A model generated the notes under the pieces. The model was given only the letters and a program-made list of their open reading frames with translations, had not been told where the DNA came from and made no database searches. Shown one piece after another: positions 26,383 to 36,789 of a DNA stretch of 64,000 bases. Numbering within the stretch: the first letter of the stretch is position 1; each line of letters starts with the position of its first letter. The position numbers and the translations under genes are program-made. Source of the DNA: Rubrivivax sp. (lineage in GTDB: Bacteria; Pseudomonadota; Gammaproteobacteria; Burkholderiales; Burkholderiaceae_C); the NCBI GenBank assembly GCA_016707445.1, contig JADJHR010000001.1, forward strand, positions 1-64,000, read 5' to 3'.

Positions 26383-27648
26383 CTATTGGGGCAGACGCGG
26401 GAATCGACGTCGAACGATCACCGCGCTGACGACACCCAGCAAGATGGCCCATTCGAGCGACAAGGTCACGGTGCACACCAGGGTCACCGCCAGCGGCAGC
26501 CTCTCGGCCGGCTCTTCGCGCCAGACGCGCACGATCTCGCGCCGGTCGATCAGGCCCGAGGCCACCACCAGCAGCAGCCCGGCGATCACCGCCAACGGCA
26601 GCAGTTCGGCCCAGGGTGCGACGAACAACAGGATCACGCCCAGAAACACGGCCGCACTGGCGGCGGCCATCGGCGTGCGCGCGCCCGCCTGCACGTTGAC
26701 GCCCGAGCGGTTGAACGAGCCGCTGCAAGGCATGGCCGAGAAAAACGAGCCCGTCAGGTTGGCCAGGCCCTGACCCAGGAATTCGCGGTTGCCGTCGAGC
26801 ACGTCGTTGTGGCGCAGCGCCACCGCCTTGGCAATGGCCACCGCCTCGGTCAGTGCCAGCAGCGTCATCACCAGCGTGGCACCGAACAGGCTGCGCACCG
26901 TTTCGATCGACAGGTCGGGCATCGACAGCGTCGGCAGCGCGCTGGGCACGGCACTGACCGTGGCCAGCTTGGGCAGACTCGGCGCCACCCACGCCACCAG
27001 CGTGGCCGCCAGCGTGCCCGCCAGCAGCGACACCAGCATCGCCGGGATGCGACGGTTGTAAGGCCGCCAGGCGATGGCGACGGCCACCGTGACCACGGCC
27101 GCGATCACCGCTGCCACGTGCGACTGGCCGATCTGCGACATCGCGTTGCCGACGTTGGTCCAGACCGTGTTGCCACGCGGCAGCTCAATGCCCAGCAGGT
27201 GACCGATCTGGCTGTTGACGATGAGCACGGCGGCACCGGTGGTGAATCCGACCACCACCGAGTGCGGCACCCGGTCGACCAGCATGCCGGCGCGCGCGGC
27301 GCCCAGCAGGATCTGCATCGTGCCGACCAGGAAACTCAGCGTCAGCACCAGGTGGATGTAGCGGTCAGAGCCGACCTCGGCCAGCGGCGCGATCAAGGCC
27401 ATGGTGGTCAGCGAGATGGCGTTGGCCGGCCCCGTCACCATCAGCCGGCTGGAGCCGGCCAGCGCGGCCACGATGCACGGCAGCATGGCCGCGTAAAGGC
27501 CGTATTGCGCCGGCACGCCGGCCAGCGTGGCAAAGGCCATGCCCTGCGGCAGCACCACCACCGCGCCGGTCAGGCCGGCCATCAGGTCGGCGCGCCAGGT
27601 GGCGGGATCGCGCCACAGCGGCAACCAGCGTTCAAAGGGATTTCTCAT
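26383..27648 (-). CDS. SulP-family anion transporter lacking a STAS domain
   Basis: A 421-residue polytopic transporter. The SulP motifs are clear: DLMAGLTGAVVVLPQGMAFA, AGVPAQYGLYAAMLPCIVAA and PCSGSFNRSGVNVQAGART. It stops right after the membrane domain (EWAILLGVVSAVIVRR), where normal SulP proteins of 550-600 residues continue into a cytoplasmic STAS domain. The 3' flank shows no STAS remnant. It lies three bases after the stop of the taurine permease gene, so it is probably in the same transcript. A role in sulfate or sulfite movement during sulfonate use is plausible but inferred. Confidence 0.88.
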   Translation of the reverse strand: MRNPFERWLPLWRDPATWRADLMAGLTGAVVVLPQGMAFATLAGVPAQYGLYAAMLPCIVAALAGSSRLMVTGPANAISLTTMALIAPLAEVGSDRYIHLVLTLSFLVGTMQILLGAARAGMLVDRVPHSVVVGFTTGAAVLIVNSQIGHLLGIELPRGNTVWTNVGNAMSQIGQSHVAAVIAAVVTVAVAIAWRPYNRRIPAMLVSLLAGTLAATLVAWVAPSLPKLATVSAVPSALPTLSMPDLSIETVRSLFGATLVMTLLALTEAVAIAKAVALRHNDVLDGNREFLGQGLANLTGSFFSAMPCSGSFNRSGVNVQAGARTPMAAASAAVFLGVILLFVAPWAELLPLAVIAGLLLVVASGLIDRREIVRVWREEPAERLPLAVTLVCTVTLSLEWAILLGVVSAVIVRRRFPRLPQ

Positions 27649-27651
27649 GCG

Positions 27652-28521
27652 TTACATGCGGCCTTTCCAGGGCACGAGCTTAACCTCCACCCACCGCATG
27701 AACAGGTCGAACAGGTAGGCCACCACGCCGATCACGATGATGCCCATGATGACGATGTCGGTGCGCAGGAAGTTGGACGCGTTGAGCACCATCTGACCCA
27801 GCCCGACGTTGGCCGCCACCATCTCCGCGGCCACCAGCGTGGTCCAACCGAAGCCGATGGCGATGCGCATGCCGACCAGGATCTCGGGCAGCGCCGACGG
27901 CAGGATCACGTGGCGCACCACCTGCCTGTAGGTGGCACCCATCGAGTACGCGGCGTTGATCTGCTCGGTCGCGGCGCTCTTCATGCCCGAGCGCGCGGCC
28001 AGTGCCAGCGGCGCGAAGCAGGCCAGGTAGATCAGCAGCACCTTCGGGGTTTCGTCGATGCCGAACCAGATGATGATCATCGGCAGGTAGGCCAGCGGCG
28101 GCAGCGGGCGGTAGAACTCGATCGGCGGATCGAAGATGCCGCGCGCGACGCGGCTCACGCCCATCGCGATGCCGACCGGCACGGCGGTCAGGAAGGCCGC
28201 CCAGAAGGCCACCGTCACACGCAGCATGCTGGCCACGAAGTGCTGCCACAGCGGCTTGTCGTTGGCGGTGCCGGTCAGGTATTCGTAGAACTGCTGCCAC
28301 ACCGCCTGCGGGCTGGGCAGGAACAGCGGCTTGATCAAACCCAGGTTGGTCACCACGAACCACATCAGCAAGAGCACGCTGATCGAGACCACGCTGATGC
28401 CGACGCTCGAGCCTTCGCCGGGCACCTTGAAGCGGCTGGTCTTCAGCGGCGCAGCCGAAGGCACCGGCGGCGCGCTGTCGGGCGCTGGCGGTGCAGCCGT
28501 GTTCACGGTGGGGTCAGGCAT
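27652..28521 (-). CDS. tauC: Taurine ABC transporter permease
   Basis: A 289-residue permease of the TauC/SsuC/NrtB family with an unusually long Ala/Pro-rich N-terminal tail (residues 1-35) before the first helix VVSISVLLLMWFVVTNLG. It contains KPLFLPSPQAVWQQF, FYRPLPPLAYLPMIIIWFGI and the EAA loop AAYSMGATYRQVVRHVILPS. It overlaps the ATPase gene by eight bases. Taurine specificity is inferred from the adjacent taurine regulator and taurine dehydrogenase genes, since the family also includes other sulfonate and nitrate permeases. Confidence 0.88.
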   Translation of the reverse strand: MPDPTVNTAAPPAPDSAPPVPSAAPLKTSRFKVPGEGSSVGISVVSISVLLLMWFVVTNLGLIKPLFLPSPQAVWQQFYEYLTGTANDKPLWQHFVASMLRVTVAFWAAFLTAVPVGIAMGVSRVARGIFDPPIEFYRPLPPLAYLPMIIIWFGIDETPKVLLIYLACFAPLALAARSGMKSAATEQINAAYSMGATYRQVVRHVILPSALPEILVGMRIAIGFGWTTLVAAEMVAANVGLGQMVLNASNFLRTDIVIMGIIVIGVVAYLFDLFMRWVEVKLVPWKGRM

Positions 28522-29302
28522 GGGCGGTTTCCCGGTGGTGCACCAGGGCCAGCACCTCTTCGCGCAAGCGGATGAAGTCCGGCTCGGACTTGACGCGGCG
28601 CGCGTCGTGGTGCGAGAGAAACTCGCGCGAGAAGGGCAGATCGTCGTAGACGTTCGAGATGCGGCCCGGGCTGGGGCTCATCACGATCAGCCGGGTGGCC
28701 AGGAACAGGGCTTCTTCGACCGAGTGCGTGATGAAGAAGACCATCTTGTGGGTCTTGGCCCAGGCCTCGAGCAGGATCTCCTGCACCTGCTCGCGCGTGA
28801 ACGCATCCAGCGCGCCCATCGGCTCGTCCATCAACAGCACCGCCGGGTCGTTGGCCAGCGCACGCGCAATGCCCACGCGCTGCTGCATGCCGCCTGACAG
28901 TTCGTACACGGCGCGGTCGGCGTAGTCCTTCAGGCCCACCAGGGCCAGCTTGTCGGCCGCCACGCTGTCGCGTGTGGCGCGGTCGACACCGCGCAGCCGC
29001 AGGCCCAGCGCCACGTTGTCGCGCACGCTCAGCCAGGGCATCAGCGCGTGTTTCTGGAACACCACGCCGCGGTCGGCACCGGGGCCGTCGACGGGCCGGC
29101 CGTCGAGCAGGATCTGCCCGGTGGACGGCGGCAGAAAACCGGCGATGCAGTTCAGCAGCGTGGTCTTGCCGCAGCCCGAGGCACCCAGCGCGACGACGAA
29201 GTCGTCGTCACGCAGCGTCAGGTTGACCGACGCCAGCGCCTGCAGCGTGCCGCCCTTGACCGCATAGTTGACGGTCAGGTCGCGGATGTCGAGCGTGGGC
29301 AT
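28514..29302 (-). CDS. tauB: Taurine ABC transporter ATP-binding protein
   Basis: A 262-residue ATPase. Walker A is GASGCGKTTLLN, the signature ELSGGMQQRVGIARAL, and Walker B AVLLMDEPMGALD. GVVFQKHALMPWLSVRDNVA and the D-loop region are typical of TauB/SsuB. It energises uptake with the neighbouring permease and binding protein. It lies 88 bases downstream of the binding-protein gene, across a hairpin that may lower its expression relative to that gene. Confidence 0.9.
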   Translation of the reverse strand: MPTLDIRDLTVNYAVKGGTLQALASVNLTLRDDDFVVALGASGCGKTTLLNCIAGFLPPSTGQILLDGRPVDGPGADRGVVFQKHALMPWLSVRDNVALGLRLRGVDRATRDSVAADKLALVGLKDYADRAVYELSGGMQQRVGIARALANDPAVLLMDEPMGALDAFTREQVQEILLEAWAKTHKMVFFITHSVEEALFLATRLIVMSPSPGRISNVYDDLPFSREFLSHHDARRVKSEPDFIRLREEVLALVHHRETAHA

Positions 29303-29332
29303 CGGCCATCCTTTCAGGTCGGCGCTGACAAC

Positions 29333-29364
29333 AAAAAGGGGCGACGCGCCGGGCGGCCGCCCCT
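29333..29364 (-). terminator. Terminator or attenuator hairpin between tauA and tauB
   Basis: On the minus strand, AGGGGCG and CGCCCCT (7-bp arms, GC-rich 14-nt loop) are followed at once by TTTTTG. It lies 27 bases after the tauA stop. A partial terminator here would give more binding protein than ATPase and permease, a common pattern in ABC operons. Confidence 0.5.
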
Positions 29365-29390
29365 GCCGGGAGCTGCAGTCGTCGCGCAGG

Positions 29391-30392
29391 CTACTTGGCC
29401 ATCGCCTTCTTCACGTAGACGTCGGTGACGAAGCTGGCGTAATTGGGCTTGAGCTCCTGGATGCGGCCCTGCTCCTTCAGGAAGATCGCGGTGTTGGTCA
29501 TGGCCTTGGCCGCGCCGCCACCCAGCCAGGCGGGCGAGGCCTGTTCCTGCAGCGTGAGGAAGCGGTACAGCTTCATCGCCGCCGGCACGTTCTTGGCGTC
29601 GGCCTTGCTCCACTTGGCCACCGCCTTGACTTCGGCCGAGTCGGGCGTCCACTTGGCGGTGTTCGTGCGATAGGCCTCGTCGGCCTTGGCCAGCTGGCGC
29701 ACCAGTTCGACCATGAAGGCTTCGTTCTCTGCCGCCCACTTGGCGTTGACCACGATGCCATCGAAGGTGGGGTAGCCCTTCTTGCCGATCGAGCCCGAGG
29801 TGGCGATGACCTTGCCATTGCCCTTGATCCTGGACAGCACCGGGTCCCAGATGAACGTGGCATCGATGTCGCCGCGCTCCCAGGCGGCGGCGACCTCGGG
29901 CGGGCGCAAGTTCATCACGTTGACGGTCTTGGGGTCGACGCCCTCGAGCTTCATGCCGACCATCAGCTGGTAGTGCGCGGTCGACACGAAGGGCGTGGCC
30001 ACCTTCTTGCCCTTCAGGTCCTTCATGCTCTTGATACCCGAGCCGTTGCGCGCCACCAGCGCCTCGGCGTCGGCGATGTCGTCCAGGATCCAGAACAGCT
30101 TGATGTCCTGGCCCTGGCTGGCCGCCGCCGTGAGCGGGCTGGAGCCGGCTTCGCCGATCTGGATGTCACCGCTGGCCATGGCCTTGATGACGTCGCCGCC
30201 GCCGCCGAACATGCGCCAGTTGATCTTGTAGCCGGTGGCCTTTTCCAGCTCACCCGACTCCATCACCGTGCGCAGCGGCACCAGCATGTCCTGGTGGGCG
30301 AAGGTGACTTCCTTGGATTGCGCCATCGCGCCACCGGCCAGGCCGAATGTGGCCAGCGTCACCAGGGTGGCGATCGTTCGTCTTTGGATCAT
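29391..30392 (-). CDS. tauA: Taurine ABC transporter substrate-binding protein
   Basis: A 333-residue periplasmic protein with a signal peptide cleaved near ATFGLAGGAMAQS. The mature part begins KEVTFAHQDMLVPLRTVMES and includes GGGDVIKAMASGDIQIGEAG, SSPLTAAASQG and NVMNLRPPEVAAAWERGDID, the TauA/SsuA (NMT1-like) pattern. It binds taurine or a related sulfonate and delivers it to TauBC. It is the first gene of the minus-strand transport unit, 146 bp after the regulator gene. Confidence 0.9.
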   Translation of the reverse strand: MIQRRTIATLVTLATFGLAGGAMAQSKEVTFAHQDMLVPLRTVMESGELEKATGYKINWRMFGGGGDVIKAMASGDIQIGEAGSSPLTAAASQGQDIKLFWILDDIADAEALVARNGSGIKSMKDLKGKKVATPFVSTAHYQLMVGMKLEGVDPKTVNVMNLRPPEVAAAWERGDIDATFIWDPVLSRIKGNGKVIATSGSIGKKGYPTFDGIVVNAKWAAENEAFMVELVRQLAKADEAYRTNTAKWTPDSAEVKAVAKWSKADAKNVPAAMKLYRFLTLQEQASPAWLGGGAAKAMTNTAIFLKEQGRIQELKPNYASFVTDVYVKKAMAK

Positions 30393-30538
30393 CGGGTGCT
30401 CTCCGGGGTGCTGCGGTTTGTGTTCTGCACAGCGGCGCTGGCAGGGGTCTGATTGCAGGGCGGACTGTGGCCGCTGTCAATGGTGGCTGCCAGGGCCAGT
30501 GCCCACCCCGCGGTGGGGCCAGAGACTGGGGCTTACCC

Positions 30539-32086
30539 TCACAGGCTGCCGCGGCGGGCACCCCTCGCGGCGCCCAGTTCGTCGACCGCGCCGGCCAGCG
30601 CGCGCAGGCCGGGCTCGATCAGGGTGGGTGCGATCGACGACAGGCGCAGGCGGAAGAACGGGCAGGGGTAGGGCGGCTTGGCGAAGAAGACATCACCAGC
30701 TTCGATCAGCACGCCGTGGCGTCGCGCCGTCAACGCCAGGTCGGCGGCGTCGACCCATGCCGGCGCCCGCACCCAGATCGAGGCACCACCCTGCGGCAGC
30801 GTGAAACGGAAATCGGGCAGGTGCTGGCGCAGCGCTTCGGCGGCCAGGTGCAGGCGTTCGCGCATGGCCTGGTTGACGCGGCGCGCGTGCGATTCGTGGT
30901 GGCCCAAAGACAGGAACAGCGCGTACGCATGCTGCAGGAAGGCGCTGGGATGGCGCACGATGGCGTGGCGCAGCACGCGCAGCTCGGCCACCAGCGCGCG
31001 CGGCGCGACGATGTAGCCCAGCCGCACCGCCGGCGACAGGCTCTTGGACAGCGAGCCGACATAGATCACGCGGCCGCTGCGGTCCATGCTCTTGAGCGCC
31101 GGCATCGGCGTGCCCTCGTGCAGGTTCTCCGATTCGTAGTCGTCCTCGATGATCACGAAGTCGTCGGCTTGCGCACGCTGCAGCAGGGCACGGCGCCGCG
31201 CCAGACTGAGCGAGACGGTGGTCGGGCTCTGGCGCGACGGCGTGACGAACACGTAGTCCGGCGGTTGCGCGCCGGCGGCGAAGGCGCGGTCGATCGTCAG
31301 CCCGTCGCCGTCCACCGGCAGCGGCACCCAGTGCGGCTCGCGCAAGGCGAAGGCGGTGCGCGCATGCGGGTAGCCGGGCTCTTCGAAGCCGACCCGTGTG
31401 CTGCGGTCGAGCAGGGCTTCTGCCAGCATGTGGAAGGCCTGCTGCGCACCCACGGTGACGATGATCTCCTCGGGCAGCGCGAACACGCCGCGCTTGGGCA
31501 GCAGGCGCAGCCGGATCTGCTCGATCAGCTCGGGCACGTCCTCGGTCTCGAAGTCGGGCGCCCATTGCGCCAGCTGCGCACGCGCCAGGCTGCGCGCGCA
31601 GCACTCGCGAAAGTCCTCGGTCGGGAACAGCTGCGGGTCGTGATGGCCGTAGACGAAGGCGTAGCGGTAGTCGTCGCGCCAGCGTTCAGGCTTGCTCAGC
31701 GTGGGCCGGCCGCTGAGCGAACGCAGCACGCGCGACGACCAGTCGGGCGGCTGCGTGCCGGCGGCCGCGGCGCCCGACGACGGCGTGGGTGCGGTCGGCA
31801 GTGCCATCGACGGCCGCGCACCGTCGGCCACGAAGTTGCCGCTGCGCGGACGCGACTGCAGATAGCCTTCATCCACCAGCTGCTGGTAGGCCGAGGTGAC
31901 GGTGTTGCGGCTGAGCCCCAGCAGGCGCGCCAGGTCGCGCGACGAAGGCAGCGCCGCGCCGCTGACCAGCCGGCCGGCCAGGATCTCGCGCACCACCGCC
32001 GAGCGCAGCCGGGCCTGCAGCGGCAGCGCCGGCTGGTCGGGCAGGCGCAGCAATTCGTCCCAGAGCTGGTGGCGAGGGGTTCGCAT
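30539..32086 (-). CDS. tauR: MocR/GabR-family regulator (TauR-like)
   Basis: A 515-residue fusion of a GntR-type winged helix (residues 1-75: GAALPSSRDLARLLGLSRNT, VTSAYQQLVDEGYLQSRPRS) and a fold-type I aminotransferase domain (about 150-500). The domain has SPSRQSPTTVS-like substrate text and the PLP lysine in YVGSLSKSLSPAVRLGYIV. In alphaproteobacteria TauR activates taurine transport and dehydrogenase genes when taurine forms an adduct with PLP. Here it sits between tauABC and the divergent tauXY genes, which supports the name. No copy of the Rhodobacter TauR site was found with confidence. Confidence 0.85.
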   Translation of the reverse strand: MRTPRHQLWDELLRLPDQPALPLQARLRSAVVREILAGRLVSGAALPSSRDLARLLGLSRNTVTSAYQQLVDEGYLQSRPRSGNFVADGARPSMALPTAPTPSSGAAAAGTQPPDWSSRVLRSLSGRPTLSKPERWRDDYRYAFVYGHHDPQLFPTEDFRECCARSLARAQLAQWAPDFETEDVPELIEQIRLRLLPKRGVFALPEEIIVTVGAQQAFHMLAEALLDRSTRVGFEEPGYPHARTAFALREPHWVPLPVDGDGLTIDRAFAAGAQPPDYVFVTPSRQSPTTVSLSLARRRALLQRAQADDFVIIEDDYESENLHEGTPMPALKSMDRSGRVIYVGSLSKSLSPAVRLGYIVAPRALVAELRVLRHAIVRHPSAFLQHAYALFLSLGHHESHARRVNQAMRERLHLAAEALRQHLPDFRFTLPQGGASIWVRAPAWVDAADLALTARRHGVLIEAGDVFFAKPPYPCPFFRLRLSSIAPTLIEPGLRALAGAVDELGAARGARRGSL

Positions 32087-32199
32087 CGAGCGCCGAGTCT
32101 ATGCGCGCTGGCCCGGCCGATCGCCCGCGTCTGGCTCCATCGATGCGCGCCCGGGCTGCCTAAACTCGGCTGCCGATTCCACCTTGCAGGAGAGTTCCC

Positions 32200-32595
32200 T
32201 TGAGCACGCCCCACGAGACGGTCACCGTCGAAACCCTGGCTGCCTTCGGCGACGCCTGGAACCGCCATGACCTGGACGCCTTGATGTCGTTCATGGCCGA
32301 CGACTGTGAATTTCACGGTGTGGCCGGCCCCGATCTGCTGGGGCGCAGTTTCATCGGCCGCGATGCCGTGCGCCAGGGTTTTGCGCTGGCCTGGCAGACC
32401 TGTGCCGATGCGTCGTGGACCGAGGCGGTGCACGTGGTGCACGGCGACCGCGGCTTCAGCGAATGCACGTTTCGCGGCACGCGCGCCGACGGCTTGCGCA
32501 TCGAGGCCCGCATGGTCGACATCTTCACGTTTCGCGGCGGCAAGATCGCGGTGAAGAACGCGTTCAGAAAAGATCGCCCACCGTTCAAGGCTTGA
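32200..32595 (+). CDS. tauX: Taurine dehydrogenase small subunit (NTF2/SnoaL-like)
   Basis: A 131-residue NTF2-fold protein. AAFGDAWNRHDLDALMSFMA and FRGGKIAVKNAFRKDRPP match TauX-type small subunits. It starts at a TTG with AGGAGAG upstream. One base separates its stop from the ATG of the FAD oxidoreductase, the arrangement of tauXY in taurine-degrading bacteria. The pair oxidatively deaminates taurine to sulfoacetaldehyde, passing electrons to a cytochrome or quinone acceptor. The subunit's exact contribution is not known. Confidence 0.82.
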   Translation: MSTPHETVTVETLAAFGDAWNRHDLDALMSFMADDCEFHGVAGPDLLGRSFIGRDAVRQGFALAWQTCADASWTEAVHVVHGDRGFSECTFRGTRADGLRIEARMVDIFTFRGGKIAVKNAFRKDRPPFKA

Positions 32596-32596
32596 G

Positions 32597-34015
32597 ATGA
32601 ACCCGTCGACGCCGGTCCGGCCTGCCCATGCGGCCTATGACCCGCAGTACGACCCGCTGGTGGCGCCCAACCCGGGCCAGGGCCGTGACTACGCGCCCAC
32701 CTACTGGGTGGCCACTGCAGGCCCGCCGCCGGTCGACGACGGCCCGGTGCAGCAGGACATCGATGCCGACGTGGCGATCGTCGGTTCGGGCTTCACCGGC
32801 CTGGCCAGCGCCTTGTTCCTGGCGCGTGAGCATGGCATCAAGGCCACCGTGCTCGAGGCCAACCAGCTGGCCTGGGGCTGCACCAGCCGCAACGGTGGCC
32901 AAGGGCAGAACGCCAGCGGCCGCCTGTACCGCTCACAATGGATCGCGCGCTGGGGCAAGGACGTGGCACTCAGGCTCGATGCCGAGATCCGCAGCGGCTT
33001 CGAGACCTTCAAGTCGCTGGTGGCCGAGGTGCCCTGCGAGGCGCAGCCCGGCGGCCACCTGTACATCGCGCACCGTGCCAGCAAGATGCCATTCCTGCAC
33101 AACGAAGGGCAGGTGATGCGGCAGGTGTTCGGCTACGACACGCACATGCTGTCGGTCGACGAGGTGCGGCGGCGCTATGTCGACGACGCCGAGACCTTCG
33201 GCGCGCTGCACGAGCCCGACGGCATCGGCGTGCACCCGCTCAAGCTGGCCTTCGGCTATCAGCGCCTGGCACGCGCGCTGGGCGCCCGCGTGCACACCGG
33301 CAGCCCGGTGACCGGATTCGAGACCCGGGGCGGCGTGCACCATCTGCGCACACCGGGTGGCACGGTGCGCGCACGTGCGGTGGGCTTTGCCACCGGCGGC
33401 TACACCAGCAACGGGCTGCATGCCAGTCTGGACAGCAAGATCATGCCGGTGCTGTCGAACTCGCTGGTGACGCGCCCGCTGACGCCGGCCGAACTCGAGG
33501 CCACCAACTTCCTCACCACCGAGGTCATCACCGACACGCGCACGCTGCGCTTCTATTACCGCCGCCTGCCCGACAACCGGGTGCAGATCGGCAGCCGCAG
33601 CGCAATCACCGGTGCCGATGCCCCGCACCCGCGCCACATGCAGGTGCTGGTCGACGGCCTGCACCGCAAGTTTCCGGCGCTCAAGGGCATTCCGATCGAG
33701 CATTCGTGGTGGGGCTGGGTCGACGTCAGCCACGACATGATGCCGCGCATCACCCAGCCTGACACGCGCGAATCGGTCTACTACGCGCTGGGCTACGGCG
33801 GCAACGGCGTGTCGTTCTCGGCGCATGCCGGCCGGCGACTGGCGCAGCGCATCGCCGGCAAGACCGACCGGGCCTTCGACCTGCCGATCTACCAGCGGCC
33901 GCTGGAGTACCCCAACGTCTTCAATGCGGTGCGCTCGCGCGGCTTTGCGCCGTTCAGGCGGCTGGGCCAGCAGATGCTGTACCGCTGGTACTACCTGCGC
34001 GACGAGCGGCTGTAG
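32597..34015 (+). CDS. tauY: Taurine dehydrogenase large subunit (FAD-dependent oxidoreductase)
   Basis: A 472-residue DAO-family flavoprotein. The FAD-binding Rossmann motif DADVAIVGSGFTGLASALFL is at about residues 55-75, and CTSRNGGQGQNASGRLYR is the typical puuB/TauY segment. The substrate part ends in ESVYYALGYGGNGVSFSAHA. It resembles both gamma-glutamylputrescine oxidase and TauY; the adjacent tauX, tauR and tauABC genes decide for taurine dehydrogenase. Sulfoacetaldehyde acetyltransferase (xsc) and pta are not found beside it, so the sulfoacetaldehyde step must be encoded elsewhere. Confidence 0.82.
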   Translation: MNPSTPVRPAHAAYDPQYDPLVAPNPGQGRDYAPTYWVATAGPPPVDDGPVQQDIDADVAIVGSGFTGLASALFLAREHGIKATVLEANQLAWGCTSRNGGQGQNASGRLYRSQWIARWGKDVALRLDAEIRSGFETFKSLVAEVPCEAQPGGHLYIAHRASKMPFLHNEGQVMRQVFGYDTHMLSVDEVRRRYVDDAETFGALHEPDGIGVHPLKLAFGYQRLARALGARVHTGSPVTGFETRGGVHHLRTPGGTVRARAVGFATGGYTSNGLHASLDSKIMPVLSNSLVTRPLTPAELEATNFLTTEVITDTRTLRFYYRRLPDNRVQIGSRSAITGADAPHPRHMQVLVDGLHRKFPALKGIPIEHSWWGWVDVSHDMMPRITQPDTRESVYYALGYGGNGVSFSAHAGRRLAQRIAGKTDRAFDLPIYQRPLEYPNVFNAVRSRGFAPFRRLGQQMLYRWYYLRDERL

Positions 34016-34130
34016 GCTCGGCGCGACCGGCGTCAGAAGCGGTGTGCCAGGCCCGCGCCTCGCGTGCAGCCACTGACAAGCAAGCAGCCACTGCGGCTGT
34101 CGGAGCCTTGCCTGCCCGCACAATTCGGGC

Positions 34131-35213
34131 ATGACGCCTCAGGTGATCGAACTGTGGCCCGGAAGCGGCCGCATGCATCTGGACTGCCGGCCCGACGGCC
34201 GCTGCTTGCCGACACCGGCCTGGTGGCGGCATTGGCTGGCGCGGCCCGAACTGGCGCTGGTGGCCGAGTCGTGCCGCGCCGAGACTCGGCTGCACCGGGC
34301 GTTGCAGCAAGACCCGCTGCGTCCGGTGCGTGCGGCCGAGCTCGATGCGCTGGCCGACACCGACGTGCGCGACAACTACCGCCACTGGCTGGTCTTGCGC
34401 GACGGCCTGCAGGCGGCCGGGTCGCTGCAGGGCTGGCTGGTCGGGCAGTTCCACCAGGGTGTGCAACTGCCGCCGCTGTTCATCGACCTGGTCCTGCAGG
34501 CCATCGTCACGGGTTTGCTCGACGACCCTGCGGTTGCGTTGCAGGCGCGCGCGGCCGAGCTGTTCTTCCGCCCGCAGCGCTTGAGCTTCGAGCAGGGCAG
34601 GGTGCTGGCGGCCGACGCCAAAACCGTGCAGCAGACCCGGCAGGACCAGGGCCTGGGTGAGCTGGGCCGCCTGATGGCGCAGGCCCAGGTCAGGGCACTG
34701 GCACCGCAGCTGCCGGTGCTGGCTGATGACAACGAATCACGTTACTGGGGTGAGGCGGTCCAGGCCGAGTTCCGCAGCAGCCTGCTGCTGGACCTGACCG
34801 CGCAGCTCAGCCGCGACGTCGGCCATGGCCTGCAGTTCAAGCTGGGCAACGCACGCTCGGGGCTGAAGCCGCTGGCCTTGCTGCTGCAGCGCTGGGTGCA
34901 GCAGATGCTGGGCGTGGCGGTGACGATCGAGCCCGTGCCGCGCATCGACGATGCGCACTGGCGCTGGCATGTCGGGCTGGACGCAGACGCCTCGGCGCTG
35001 CTCGACGACCTGTATGCCGGCAGGCCGGTCGACGATCAGCGGCTGGCGCGGGTGGTCGGACTGTTCAGGCTGCAGTTCGCCGATGCCGCCGAGATGCGCA
35101 GCGACGTGGCCGGTGTGCCCGTGTACCTGGGCCTGATGGCCGACGCCCAGGGGCGACTGCGGCTGAAGCCGCAGAACCTGCTGCTCAACCTGCCACTGGC
35201 CACCCGGTCTTGA
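34131..35213 (+). CDS. DUF6352 family protein
   Basis: A 360-residue cytoplasmic protein without signal peptide or membrane helices. The opening VIELWPGSGRMHLDCRPDGR and AWWRHWLARPELALV, and the C-terminal GLMADAQGRLRLKPQNLLLN, match the uncharacterised DUF6352 family as I remember it. It is Leu/Ala-rich and largely helical. It is preceded by 115 bp of unremarkable sequence and followed by ccoG. No function is known. Confidence 0.6.
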   Translation: MTPQVIELWPGSGRMHLDCRPDGRCLPTPAWWRHWLARPELALVAESCRAETRLHRALQQDPLRPVRAAELDALADTDVRDNYRHWLVLRDGLQAAGSLQGWLVGQFHQGVQLPPLFIDLVLQAIVTGLLDDPAVALQARAAELFFRPQRLSFEQGRVLAADAKTVQQTRQDQGLGELGRLMAQAQVRALAPQLPVLADDNESRYWGEAVQAEFRSSLLLDLTAQLSRDVGHGLQFKLGNARSGLKPLALLLQRWVQQMLGVAVTIEPVPRIDDAHWRWHVGLDADASALLDDLYAGRPVDDQRLARVVGLFRLQFADAAEMRSDVAGVPVYLGLMADAQGRLRLKPQNLLLNLPLATRS

Positions 35214-35328
35214 GCGCGGGCTGCCACAGGCTGGGTTTCATGGGGTCGATTGAAAGCAGTAAACTTTCTGCATCTTTAAGCCATCGTCCCTGCCGTGGTG
35301 GCCTGCGGCGCTGCGCGAGACTTCGCCT

Positions 35329-36773
<1,445 letters not shown>

Positions 36774-36789
<16 letters not shown>

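Noticed and set aside
24766..28575. Open frame of 1269 codons on the plus strand
   Set aside because: It is antisense to four good minus-strand genes and its product is His/Gln/Arg-rich with no domains, which is the usual shadow of high-GC coding DNA.
30502..30517. CCCACC-CCGC-GGTGGG hairpin between the taurine regulator and tauA
   Set aside because: It is a short stem in GC-rich DNA with no U-tract on either strand, and cannot be told apart from chance.
35252..35268. Inverted repeat GAAAG-N7-CTTTC upstream of ccoG as an FNR/Anr site
   Set aside because: It does not match the TTGAT-N4-ATCAA consensus and is too weak to list.
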